A DNA stretch of 47,979 nucleotides. Origin: UBA8337 sp965658615 (GTDB taxonomy: Bacteria; Pseudomonadota; Alphaproteobacteria; RS24). Of the stretch, positions 34,036-41,639 are shown piece after piece. The position numbers and the translations under genes are program-made. The notes under the pieces were generated by a model. It was given only the letters and a program-made list of their open reading frames with translations, was not told the DNA's origin and searched no databases. Within the stretch, counting starts at the first letter, position 1, and the number at the start of each line of letters is the position of its first letter. Where the stretch lies: NCBI GenBank assembly GCA_965658615.1, contig CBFHSX010000010.1, positions 1 to 47,979 on the forward strand, read 5' to 3'.

Positions 34036-35116
34036 CGTCCCACTGCCCAGCCTGCCCCCGGGCGCGACCATTGGCATTGTCGGCGGCGGACAATTGGGCC
34101 GTATGTTGGCGCTGGCCGCTGCAGAATTGGGCTTTCAAACACATATTTTTTGCCCCGAAGCCGATGCACCGGCGGCACAAGTGGCGACACGGCACACACA
34201 AGCCGACTATGATGATATGGACGCGCTCGCCGCCTTTGGCGCGGCGGTGGATGTCGTCACTTATGAATTTGAAAATATTCCGGTCGCCACAGTGGCGCAT
34301 ATTGCAGCCGCCAAGCCGGTCTATCCATCGGCCAAGGCGCTGGGCGTGGCACAAGACCGCTTTGTTGAAAAAAGCTTCATGCGCGAACTTGGCCTCGGCG
34401 TTGCCGATTTTTACGATATTACCGATTTAGCCTCGCTACAGACCGCACTGGCGGCGACAAGCGGCACGGGCATTTTGAAAACCCGCCGCTTCGGTTATGA
34501 CGGCAAAGGCCAATGGCGGCTCGACAGCGATAGCGATCTGACCGCCATCCTTGCCGAATTGAACGGCCAGCCCGCCATATTGGAGGCGCTGGTGCCGTTT
34601 GAGCGCGAGGTGTCACTGCTGGTTGCGCGAAATCCGCAGGGCGATATGGCGACTTATGACGTCATTGAGAATGTGCATAAAAACCATATTCTGCACACCT
34701 CCACCCTGCCCGCCACGCTGAGTACGGCGCAACACAAAGCGGCGCATGATATGGCCGAACGCATTGCTGCCGCGCTGGATTATGTCGGCGTGCTGGCGAT
34801 CGAATGCTTTGTCACGGCCGCCGGCTTGCTGGTCAATGAGATTGCCCCGCGGGTACATAATTCCGGCCATTTGACGCAAGATGCTTGCCATTGCGGCCAG
34901 TTTGAGCAGCATATGCGCGCTGTTGCCAATTGGCCTTTGGGCGACACCACAGCCCATTCAGACGCGGTGATGACCAATCTTCTGGGCGATGAGGTGCATG
35001 GCTGGCAGGATTGGGCGGCACAGCCCGCCACTTATGTGCATATTTACGGCAAGGCCGACGCCAAGCCGGGCCGCAAAATGGCGCATGTCACGCAGCTAAG
35101 AACGAAAAAAGATTAA
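34025..35116 (+). CDS. purK: 5-(carboxyamino)imidazole ribonucleotide synthase
   Basis: A 363-residue ATP-grasp enzyme converting AIR, ATP and bicarbonate to N5-CAIR. The N-terminal motif GIVGGGQLGRMLALAA is typical; the ATP-grasp site includes KTRRFGYDGKGQ and the later VNEIAPRVHNSGH, with FEREVSLLVAR before it. It starts with GTG at 34025 inside purE; no ATG is available near the conserved start. Its end overlaps the COQ9 gene by four bases on the opposite strand. Confidence 0.96.
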   Translation: MTTSVPLPSLPPGATIGIVGGGQLGRMLALAAAELGFQTHIFCPEADAPAAQVATRHTQADYDDMDALAAFGAAVDVVTYEFENIPVATVAHIAAAKPVYPSAKALGVAQDRFVEKSFMRELGLGVADFYDITDLASLQTALAATSGTGILKTRRFGYDGKGQWRLDSDSDLTAILAELNGQPAILEALVPFEREVSLLVARNPQGDMATYDVIENVHKNHILHTSTLPATLSTAQHKAAHDMAERIAAALDYVGVLAIECFVTAAGLLVNEIAPRVHNSGHLTQDACHCGQFEQHMRAVANWPLGDTTAHSDAVMTNLLGDEVHGWQDWAAQPATYVHIYGKADAKPGRKMAHVTQLRTKKD

Positions 35117-35790
35117 TGATCGGCGCGGGTGCGATAGCGCATCTTAGCCAGCCCCGCCATCAGCCCTTCAAACGGGGCTTTGTCGCCATGGATCCCCGCC
35201 GACCAATTGCGCGCTTTGGCTTTCACCTTCTCAAACTGCATGACATTCTCAATCCGCCGTTCGAGGAAGGCACGGGTCTCGGCATGCCCCGCGCTTGCAT
35301 CGTCAAACCAGACCAGACGGGTCGAGGCGATGACGCCGCTGAGAATCAACCGCTTTGAATAATAATTATAATCGGTCGCCGTGTCCCCGGCCCAGCGCCA
35401 CATCTGATTGGCGGTCTCAAATAACAGCTTGCCGCCGAGCTTTGAGTGCCCCGGCACGGCCAGCCAACCAGCGGCCCGCCGCGCCGCTTCTTTATGGTCT
35501 GAATCGGCCTGAAGCCGCGCCCACACAGCCTCGGTGATGCGCTCGCGAATCTTCAAGCCTTCCGCATCGGGCAGCAGATCCATCATGGCCGCATCGCCTT
35601 GGCGCGAAAACGCCTTAATCAAAGTGCCGACACCCTTATCAAAAGCCAATGTCGCCATATCCGCATCAATGGCGGCGGCTTCAATCGCATTGTCCAACAG
35701 CTTTTGCGACCAGCCGTCAAACGCTACGTTTGGCAGCGCTTTGGCCAGTACGGCAGCGATGGTTTCGGCGTAGGGTGTCTCGTCTTGCAT
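35113..35790 (-). CDS. COQ9 family protein
   Basis: A 225-residue protein of the COQ9 family, which binds lipids and helps COQ7 hydroxylate ubiquinone precursors in mitochondria; bacterial copies are mostly alphaproteobacterial. Signature regions are WSQKLLDNAIEAA, AVPGHSKLGGKLLFETANQ, MWRWAGDTATDYNYYSKR and VWFDDASAGHAETRAFLERR (final part). The ATG at 35790 is preferred over 35856. COQ7 is not in the window. A role in ubiquinone synthesis is inferred. Confidence 0.92.
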   Translation of the reverse strand: MQDETPYAETIAAVLAKALPNVAFDGWSQKLLDNAIEAAAIDADMATLAFDKGVGTLIKAFSRQGDAAMMDLLPDAEGLKIRERITEAVWARLQADSDHKEAARRAAGWLAVPGHSKLGGKLLFETANQMWRWAGDTATDYNYYSKRLILSGVIASTRLVWFDDASAGHAETRAFLERRIENVMQFEKVKAKARNWSAGIHGDKAPFEGLMAGLAKMRYRTRADH

Positions 35791-35849
35791 AGGCCGAATA
35801 TGGTGCGCGGACGCGCCAATGACAAGACTTAATCGTTGGCAATGGCGAC

Positions 35850-35878
35850 TGGACAAAGCCCATGCATCTTGCTACACA
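35850..35878 (+). promoter_or_regulatory. Putative promoter of rpsU
   Basis: TGGACA at 35850-35855 and TACACA at 35873-35878 with a 17-base spacer, 55 bases before the GTG of rpsU. Confidence 0.35.
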
Positions 35879-35933
35879 ATGCCCCAAGCAACGGCTCTGC
35901 CGCAGCTAATCTATTTTAAAGGGGTGATGAAAC

Positions 35934-36158
35934 GTGGAAGTTTCTGTACGTGATAACAATGTCGATCAGGCTTATAAAGTCCTGAAGAAAAAGCTTCAGC
36001 GCGAAGGTGTATTTCGTGAGATGAAGCTGCGCGGCCATTATGAAAAGCCGTCGGAAAAACGTGCGCGCGAAAAAGCGGAATCAATCCGTCGTGTTCGCAA
36101 GCTGGCACGCAAAGCGGCACAGCGCGAAGGCCTTGTTCTCGGCAAACGCAAATATTAA
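35934..36158 (+). CDS. rpsU: 30S ribosomal protein S21
   Basis: A 74-residue small-subunit protein, very basic. VSVRDNNVDQAYKVLKKKLQ and FREMKLRGHYEKPSEKRARE are highly conserved in S21. The start is GTG at 35934, with AGGGG upstream, eight to ten bases away. It stands alone with a terminator 22 bases after the stop. Confidence 0.97.
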   Translation: MEVSVRDNNVDQAYKVLKKKLQREGVFREMKLRGHYEKPSEKRAREKAESIRRVRKLARKAAQREGLVLGKRKY

Positions 36159-36180
36159 TTTCGTTATAAAACGGCATTAA

Positions 36181-36215
36181 AAAAGCCCCGGTCTCGCGAC
36201 CGGGGCTTTTCTTTT
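36181..36215. terminator. Intrinsic terminator after rpsU (bidirectional)
   Basis: A perfect 13-base stem (36181-36193 with 36198-36210) and a 4-base loop, with A residues on the left and T residues on the right. It would terminate rpsU on the plus strand and, by symmetry, pntB on the minus strand. Confidence 0.92.
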
Positions 36216-36229
36216 GTCTGTCGTTCCGG

Positions 36230-37642
36230 CTAGAACGATTTGACGATATTCTCGACCATCTTCTTAGCGTCCGAAAACAGCATCATCGTATTATCGCGGA
36301 AGAACAGCTCATTCTCTACGCCGGCATAGCCGGAGCCCATGCCCCGCTTGATGAACAGCACCGTGCCGGCGCGCTCAACATCGAGAATCGGCATGCCGTA
36401 AATCGGGCTTTGCGGATCGGTTTTGGCCGACGGGTTGGTCACATCATTGGCGCCGATAACGAAAGCCACATCAGCTTGCGCAAATTCGGAGTTAATGTCT
36501 TCCAACTCAAATACTTCGTCATAGGGCACATTGGCCTCGGCCAAGAGTACATTCATATGGCCCGGCATACGACCGGCCACCGGGTGAATGGCATAAGTGA
36601 CTTTGACGCCTTCTTTTTTCAGCTCATCCGCCATTTCACGCAATGCGTGTTGGGCTTGCGCAACGGCCATGCCATAGCCCGGGACAATAATGACCGAACC
36701 GGCATTTTTCATGATAAAGGCCGCATCTTCAGCACTACCCTTCTTGACCGGGCGTTGCTCGACCGCACCACCGGCAGCGGCGGCGGAATCATCGCCACCA
36801 AAGCCGCCAAGGATAACCGAAATAAATGAACGGTTCATACCCTTACACATAATGTAAGACAGAATGGCACCCGAAGAGCCGACCAGCGAACCGGTGATAA
36901 TCAGCGCCAGATTGCCCAGCGTAAAGCCGATACCGGCAGCCGCCCACCCCGAATAAGAATTCAGCATGGACACAACCACAGGCATATCGGCGCCACCGAT
37001 CGGGATAATGATCAAGAAACCGATGACGAAAGACAGAACCGTCACAAACAAGAACACCTCGGCCAGCTGATTGGCCGGGTCCATGCACAGATAGGCAATA
37101 CCGGCAATAATGCTGACAAACAGGATGAGGTTAATGGCGTGACGCTGCGGCAGCATAATCGGCGCACCCGACATAGTGCCTTGCAGCTTGGCGAAGGCGA
37201 TAATCGAGCCTGAGAAAGTAATCGCACCAATGGCGACGCCCAAGGACATCTCGACCAAGCTGGCGGCAAAAATATCACCATTGGCATCGGTGATATTAAA
37301 CGCTTCCGGCGACAGAAACGCCGCCCAAGCCACCAGCACGGCGGCCATGCCGACCAATGAGTGGAAGGCGGCGACCAATTGCGGCATATCGGTCATGGCG
37401 ATACGGCGCGCAATCACCGCACCGATAACACCACCAATACCGATACCGGCCGCAATAATGCCGAGGCTTTCGCTGTCTTTTGTGTCGAGCAACATCAGCG
37501 TCGTGACAATCGCCACGGCCATACCGACCATGCCGAAATAATTGCCCTGCCGTGAGGTTTCCGGTGAGGAAAGCCCGCGCAGCGACAAGATGAAGAACAC
37601 GCCGGAGGCGAGATACAATAGTGAAGAAATATTTGCACTCAT
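36230..37642 (-). CDS. pntB: NAD(P) transhydrogenase subunit beta
   Basis: A 470-residue inner-membrane protein with several hydrophobic segments (about 1-270) and a soluble NADP-binding domain (about 295-470). It works with the alpha subunits to make NADPH from NADH using the proton gradient. Seen are the region GGADMPVVVSMLNSYSGWAA, VIIVPGYGMAVAQAQHAL at the NADP-binding site, HPVAGRMPGHMNVLLAEA, and VIGANDVTNPSA near the C-terminus. ATG 37642 has AAGGG seven bases upstream. pntAB lies 10 bases upstream. An ORF start at 37744 is too long. Confidence 0.96.
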   Translation of the reverse strand: MSANISSLLYLASGVFFILSLRGLSSPETSRQGNYFGMVGMAVAIVTTLMLLDTKDSESLGIIAAGIGIGGVIGAVIARRIAMTDMPQLVAAFHSLVGMAAVLVAWAAFLSPEAFNITDANGDIFAASLVEMSLGVAIGAITFSGSIIAFAKLQGTMSGAPIMLPQRHAINLILFVSIIAGIAYLCMDPANQLAEVFLFVTVLSFVIGFLIIIPIGGADMPVVVSMLNSYSGWAAAGIGFTLGNLALIITGSLVGSSGAILSYIMCKGMNRSFISVILGGFGGDDSAAAAGGAVEQRPVKKGSAEDAAFIMKNAGSVIIVPGYGMAVAQAQHALREMADELKKEGVKVTYAIHPVAGRMPGHMNVLLAEANVPYDEVFELEDINSEFAQADVAFVIGANDVTNPSAKTDPQSPIYGMPILDVERAGTVLFIKRGMGSGYAGVENELFFRDNTMMLFSDAKKMVENIVKSF

Positions 37643-37652
37643 CGGAACGCCC

Positions 37653-37961
37653 TTACTTATCTTTTTTACGATACATGGCCAGCATGCGCTGGGTGACGAG
37701 GAAGCCGCCGAAAATATTGATCGAGGCCAGCACAACAGCGGCAAAGCCCAACCAGCGGGTCATTTGACCGGCTTGGTCATCCGTGCCGACATCGGCACCG
37801 ATGGCCACCAATGCGCCGACAATAATCACTGACGAAATGGCATTGGTAACCGACATAAGCGGCGTATGCAGCGCCGGGGTCACCGACCAGACAACGTAAT
37901 AGCCGACAAAGACGGCCATTACAAAAATGCTCAGCAGATAGATTATGATATCAGCATTCAT
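37653..37961 (-). CDS. pntAB: NAD(P) transhydrogenase subunit alpha 2 (membrane part)
   Basis: A 102-residue membrane protein with three to four helices, forming the membrane part of the alpha subunit. VWSVTPALHTPLMSVTNAIS is the classic stretch; the others are GFAAVVLASINIFGGFLVTQ, ending in RMLAMYRKKDK. In E. coli it is fused to PntA; split forms are usual in Alphaproteobacteria. Its ATG overlaps the pntAA stop (ATGA), with AAAGGAG seven bases upstream in the pntAA tail. Confidence 0.95.
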   Translation of the reverse strand: MNADIIIYLLSIFVMAVFVGYYVVWSVTPALHTPLMSVTNAISSVIIVGALVAIGADVGTDDQAGQMTRWLGFAAVVLASINIFGGFLVTQRMLAMYRKKDK

Positions 37962-39250
37962 GACTTCGCTCCTTTAGCCGCGGTTTTCTTGGCCGCAGGC
38001 TTTGTCGCCGCAGGCTTTTTCGCGGCAGGTTTTTTGGCTGCCGGTTTTTTCGCAGCAGGCTTTTTCGCAGCAGGCGCTTCAGCCTTAGCTTCCGGCTCAG
38101 CTTTTGTTGCGGCTTTCTTCGGCGCCAGAGCCGGGTGCACAATCGCCCCTTCCTTGGTCAGGCCGATACCGGCAACAATTTCATCTTCCCAATCCAAAGC
38201 CAGCGCCTTTTTCTCTTTGTCGAAAAACGCATCAATGAAGTTGAACAGATTGCGCGCGTAAAGCTCAGACGCATTGCCCGCCAAACGACCCGGCACATTA
38301 TTATGCGCGACCAGCTTGACACCTTTATGGTCGGTCACTTTACCGGCTTTTGACAATTTGCAATTGCCGCCCTGCTCGACCGCCAAATCGACCAGGACCG
38401 AGCCCGGCTTCATGCCTTCGAGCATTTTCTTGGTTACCAATTCCGGTGCCGGACGGCCCGGGATCAGCGCCGTGCAAATGACGATATCCTGTTTGGCGAT
38501 ATGTTCGGTCACCAACGCCGCTTGGCGTTTTTGGTAATCGGCGCTCATTTCCTTGGCGTAACCGCCTTCGGTCTCGCCGCTTTCGTCCTCATCGGCTTCT
38601 ACCATTACAAATGTGCCGCCCAGGCTTTCGACCTGCTCGGCGGCGGCGCGGCGCACATCCGTGGCCGACACAATAGCACCGAGACGCTTGGCGGTCGCAA
38701 TGGCTTGCAGGCCGGCAACACCGGCCCCCATAACGAAGACACGCGCAGCCGGCACAGTACCGGCAGCAGTCATCATCATCGGCAGGGCGCGGCCATATTC
38801 AGAGGTCGCATCCAACACGGATTTATAACCGGCCAGATTGGATTGCGACGACAACACATCCATGGATTGCGCACGGGTGATGCGCGGCATTAATTCCATG
38901 GCCATGGCCTGTATTTTGGCCGCAGCGTAAGACTTAACGCCCTTGGCATCTTGATACGGGTCCAGCATGGCAACCAGCGCGGCACCGGCTTTCATCGCCT
39001 TGACCTGCGTGGCGCTCGGCGCGCGCACGCCCATTACCACATCGGCTTTTTTCAAACTGGCGGTAACGGATTTGGCCAGCGTCGCGCCGGCGGTTTTATA
39101 ATCGGCATCGGCAAAACCCGACACGGCACCGGCACCGGCTTCCACTGTCACCGAGATACCCAGAGCGGTCATTTTCTTGACCGTTTCGGGTGTCGCAGCA
39201 ACGCGGGTCTCCGGCGCGGCCTCTTTCAATACTACAAGGCTCACAGCCAT
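37958..39250 (-). CDS. pntAA: NAD(P) transhydrogenase subunit alpha 1 with Ala-Lys-Pro tail
   Basis: A 430-residue soluble NAD-binding subunit. The Rossmann motif VMGAGVAGLQAIATAKRLGA lies at about residues 173-192, with the alanine dehydrogenase-like N-terminal half (KEAAPETRVAATPE). The conserved part ends near residue 375; the last 55 residues are an Ala-Lys-Pro tail with several AAKKP units, not part of the transhydrogenase fold. Relatives end at about 375-385 residues, so the tail is an extension. GGAG precedes the ATG. It is the second gene of a coxIV-pntAA-pntAB-pntB operon. Confidence 0.95.
   Translation of the reverse strand: MAVSLVVLKEAAPETRVAATPETVKKMTALGISVTVEAGAGAVSGFADADYKTAGATLAKSVTASLKKADVVMGVRAPSATQVKAMKAGAALVAMLDPYQDAKGVKSYAAAKIQAMAMELMPRITRAQSMDVLSSQSNLAGYKSVLDATSEYGRALPMMMTAAGTVPAARVFVMGAGVAGLQAIATAKRLGAIVSATDVRRAAAEQVESLGGTFVMVEADEDESGETEGGYAKEMSADYQKRQAALVTEHIAKQDIVICTALIPGRPAPELVTKKMLEGMKPGSVLVDLAVEQGGNCKLSKAGKVTDHKGVKLVAHNNVPGRLAGNASELYARNLFNFIDAFFDKEKKALALDWEDEIVAGIGLTKEGAIVHPALAPKKAATKAEPEAKAEAPAAKKPAAKKPAAKKPAAKKPAATKPAAKKTAAKGAKS
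37976..38080. repeat. Seven 15-base repeats encoding the PntAA tail
   Basis: Tandem, slightly diverged 15-base units from 37976 to 38080, coding on the minus strand for the Pro-Ala-Ala-Lys-Lys pattern. Several units contain runs of six T residues (A on the coding strand), which could slip in replication. The reading frame is intact. Confidence 0.85.
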
Positions 39251-39289
39251 ATTAATCTCCTCGATATACGTGGAAAACCAGGCTCGGGC

Positions 39290-39442
39290 CTAGTCGTAAA
39301 CAAAAATCAGCAGCAGCAACAAAATCGCGCCAATGGCGATTGAAGTCCATTTTGTGTAGGCCAGAAAAGTCTCATAAGTCTTTTCATGTTCCGGACGATC
39401 CATAACATCGTTCCAGTCCTGCCCGTTATTTGCGTCGCTCAT
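39290..39442 (-). CDS. aa3-type cytochrome c oxidase subunit IV-like
   Basis: A 50-residue protein, short of most gene-calling limits, with a perfect GGAGG five bases upstream. One membrane helix (about residues 31-49, SIAIGAILLLLLIFVYD) follows a charged N-terminus with PEHEKTYETFLAYTKW. This fits the bacterial aa3 oxidase subunit IV family (COX4_pro_2), which often precedes pntAA in Alphaproteobacteria. It is the first gene of the pnt operon. Assignment rests on pattern and neighbourhood. Confidence 0.82.
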   Translation of the reverse strand: MSDANNGQDWNDVMDRPEHEKTYETFLAYTKWTSIAIGAILLLLLIFVYD

Positions 39443-39471
39443 TTATTCCTCCAAATCTGGGTATGGGCGCG

Positions 39472-39499
39472 AATATAGCAGATGCGCCCCCGCGCACAA
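39472..39499 (-). promoter_or_regulatory. Promoter of the coxIV-pnt operon
   Basis: On the minus strand, TTGTGC (39499-39494) and TATATT (39477-39472) with a 16-base spacer, 29 bases before the coxIV-like start. Confidence 0.55.
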
Positions 39500-39507
39500 G
39501 GCGCAGT

Positions 39508-40299
39508 TTAGTGATTTTCTGCATCATGCACCGAGCCGATAAAACTTACTTGCGCCAGCCCCGGAATGGCCGCTGCGCGCTGTAAAACCGCCACCATATG
39601 CGCCGCCCATTCATCCTGTCCGGCATCATCCGCAATCAAATCCTGACGTAGCTCGATCATGGCATGCGGCAAACCGTTCTGTGTGCCGTGGCGATACAGG
39701 CAATCATTTTTCAAACGTCCCGAATAAGGCTCATTATCTCCGTAATTTATCCCCGGCAGGCACGCCATATGCGCGTCCATCACCTGCTTCAGCCGGTCGT
39801 CTTTGTCCCATAATATGGCGGCGTGTAATTTGCGGGGCTTACCGCGCCAAATCGGCGTGAAACTGTGCACAGACAGGATAATCGGCACCACGCCATCGGC
39901 AGCGGCCGATGCCAGCGCCGCCTCAATGGCCTGATTATAGGGTGTGTAAAAATCGTCAATCCGCGCCTGCCACGCCGCCTTATCGCGATACGGGTCAACA
40001 TGGCGATTGGCCGGAATAACCGCCCCATCGGAAAGCTTGACCACCAATGTCGGGTCATCCAGCCCACGATTAGGGTCAATGAGAAGGCGCGAAAATTGCG
40101 ACGCAACCAAAGGGCAGCCCAGCGTCTCGGCAATTTTTGCGGCCACTTCAAACGCGCCCGGGTCGAACGCAATATGCCGCGTTAATTGCTCAGGCGGCAG
40201 ACCGAGATTGTCAAAGGTCGGCGGCACATGATTGCTGGCATGGTCGCACAGAATAAGAAAGCGCTTATCGCCATCGAGATGTTGGGTCAAAAACGCCAC
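39508..40299 (-). CDS. N-formylglutamate amidohydrolase family protein
   Basis: A 263-residue cytoplasmic hydrolase from the GTG at 40299. It contains ILCDHASNHVPP near the N-terminus, IDPNRGLDDP, SVHSFTP and the C-terminal IELRQDLI. Family members release formate and glutamate from N-formylglutamate in histidine breakdown; no hut genes are close, so the substrate is uncertain. Its GTG overlaps the stop of the alpha/beta hydrolase (TAGTG). A start at 40392 is possible but overlaps that gene. Confidence 0.88.
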   Translation of the reverse strand: MAFLTQHLDGDKRFLILCDHASNHVPPTFDNLGLPPEQLTRHIAFDPGAFEVAAKIAETLGCPLVASQFSRLLIDPNRGLDDPTLVVKLSDGAVIPANRHVDPYRDKAAWQARIDDFYTPYNQAIEAALASAAADGVVPIILSVHSFTPIWRGKPRKLHAAILWDKDDRLKQVMDAHMACLPGINYGDNEPYSGRLKNDCLYRHGTQNGLPHAMIELRQDLIADDAGQDEWAAHMVAVLQRAAAIPGLAQVSFIGSVHDAENH

Positions 40300-41321
40300 T
40301 AGCCATCCGTTTTTTGCAAAATATGGCGGCCCGGGCGGACCTTCCCGTCGCGCACAAAGCGCATGACCGCATCGGCGATTTCGTTCTGCCATGTATGATG
40401 AAGCAAATGCCCGGCACCTTTCAACTCGATCAGTTCGACATCCTCGCGCACCAAACGAAAGCTCTCCGCATTATATTCAATATTCACCGTGCGATCCTTA
40501 TCGCCGTGAATAATCAACAGTTTGCCCTGCGTACCCGGCATATCGAGATGGGTTTTTTGCATATCGGCCAAATGGTGCTTTAACTCAATAGCGTATGTGG
40601 CATTGGTGATGAAAGCGCGCGGCTGCAAAATCAGCGCCAAGCCGGCATCATAAACATAGTTTTCCGGCGAGATTTCAGGATGAGCCGCACCCTCTGCACC
40701 GGCATAGAGCTGCCCCTCGCCATATTTGCCAAGAACCGCATGAGCAAAAAGCGGCCCGATAAGCGGCGTCGTGACCAGACGATAGGCCCAGAAGGGCGGG
40801 CCATACCATGGGATAAGCGGCGGCGCCAGCATCACTGTGCCGTCTATCTCAGGCCCATGCGCCTGCGCATAACCCAATGCCACCGAGCCGCCCCAGCTTT
40901 GGCCGATAATGATGATATTTCCATAGCCGAGCTGTTTGACCGCATGGTGAATTTCACTGGCTTGCAAGCGCGGGTCAGACATTTTTTTGTCGCTGACTTT
41001 GCTGATTGAGCGCCCAATGCCCGGCCGGTCAAAAGCCAGCACAGTGCCATGTGGCGCCAGCACACCGCCGAGCGCCAGCATCATATCATGCGCATTGGCG
41101 CTGGAGCCGTGAATCAGAACAAAGGTCGGCAGCGAGCGGTCACTGTTTTCGCGCGCCAGATAATGCAATCGCGCCTTGGGTGTATCGATAAATTGCCCGG
41201 CTGGCGGCACAGTGGCCAGCAAACGCGCACGCACGCGGGCATCATGCACCCACGCAATGGCGAAAAGAACGGCAATAATGGTAAAAATACCGGCCAGCAT
41301 TTTGACAAGACGCAACGCCAT
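40299..41321 (-). CDS. Alpha/beta hydrolase with N-terminal membrane anchor
   Basis: A 340-residue alpha/beta hydrolase with a single N-terminal hydrophobic helix (about residues 8-26) that would anchor the catalytic domain. The nucleophile motif is GQSWGGS, the acid is in HGDKDRTV and the histidine is in GAGHLLHH. The oxyanion region is LIHGSSANAHD. The substrate is unknown. It lies 17 bases after rpmJ and overlaps the next gene by one base, so it is probably in the rpmJ transcript. Confidence 0.88.
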   Translation of the reverse strand: MALRLVKMLAGIFTIIAVLFAIAWVHDARVRARLLATVPPAGQFIDTPKARLHYLARENSDRSLPTFVLIHGSSANAHDMMLALGGVLAPHGTVLAFDRPGIGRSISKVSDKKMSDPRLQASEIHHAVKQLGYGNIIIIGQSWGGSVALGYAQAHGPEIDGTVMLAPPLIPWYGPPFWAYRLVTTPLIGPLFAHAVLGKYGEGQLYAGAEGAAHPEISPENYVYDAGLALILQPRAFITNATYAIELKHHLADMQKTHLDMPGTQGKLLIIHGDKDRTVNIEYNAESFRLVREDVELIELKGAGHLLHHTWQNEIADAVMRFVRDGKVRPGRHILQKTDG

Positions 41322-41338
41322 AACCGGCAGGCAAAAGC

Positions 41339-41464
41339 CTAGCCTTGGCGTGCCTTAAACCGCTTATTGGTTTTGTTGATCACGTAAAGGCGGCCACGAC
41401 GGCGCACAAGCTGGTTTTTCTGGTGACGATCACGCAGTGATTTCAGCGAATTCCGGACTTTCAT
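41339..41464 (-). CDS. rpmJ: 50S ribosomal protein L36
   Basis: A 41-residue, highly basic ribosomal protein, MKVRNSLKSL at the start and TNKRFKARQG at the end. It lacks the zinc-binding Cys-Cys-Cys-His set, so it is the zinc-independent type, as is L31 in this window. GGAG lies six bases before the ATG. It has a near-consensus promoter. Confidence 0.96.
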   Translation of the reverse strand: MKVRNSLKSLRDRHQKNQLVRRRGRLYVINKTNKRFKARQG

Positions 41465-41488
41465 CGTCGGCTCCATAGTAAATTTTTG

Positions 41489-41502
41489 CGGGGTTTTCCC
41501 CG
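41489..41502 (-). other. Hairpin at the 5' end of the rpmJ leader
   Basis: A perfect 5-base stem CGGGG/CCCCG with an AAAA loop (minus strand) just after the predicted transcription start. It may stabilise the transcript or act as a leader control element. Confidence 0.45.
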
Positions 41503-41511
41503 GAAGCCGCG

Positions 41512-41540
41512 AACATATGGGAGAGGCCCGCCAGTGTCAA
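41512..41540 (-). promoter_or_regulatory. Sigma-70 promoter of rpmJ
   Basis: TTGACA (41540-41535) and TATGTT (41517-41512) with a 17-base spacer on the minus strand. The -35 is perfect. Confidence 0.75.
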
Positions 41541-41639
41541 GGGGCATGCACCACAAGAAGCCGGTCTATCCCTGAGGCAAAATCGCCCTTGGCAAGCCGG
41601 TGATAATGAGTAGATTGTGCGCAAGTTGAGGAGATATTC

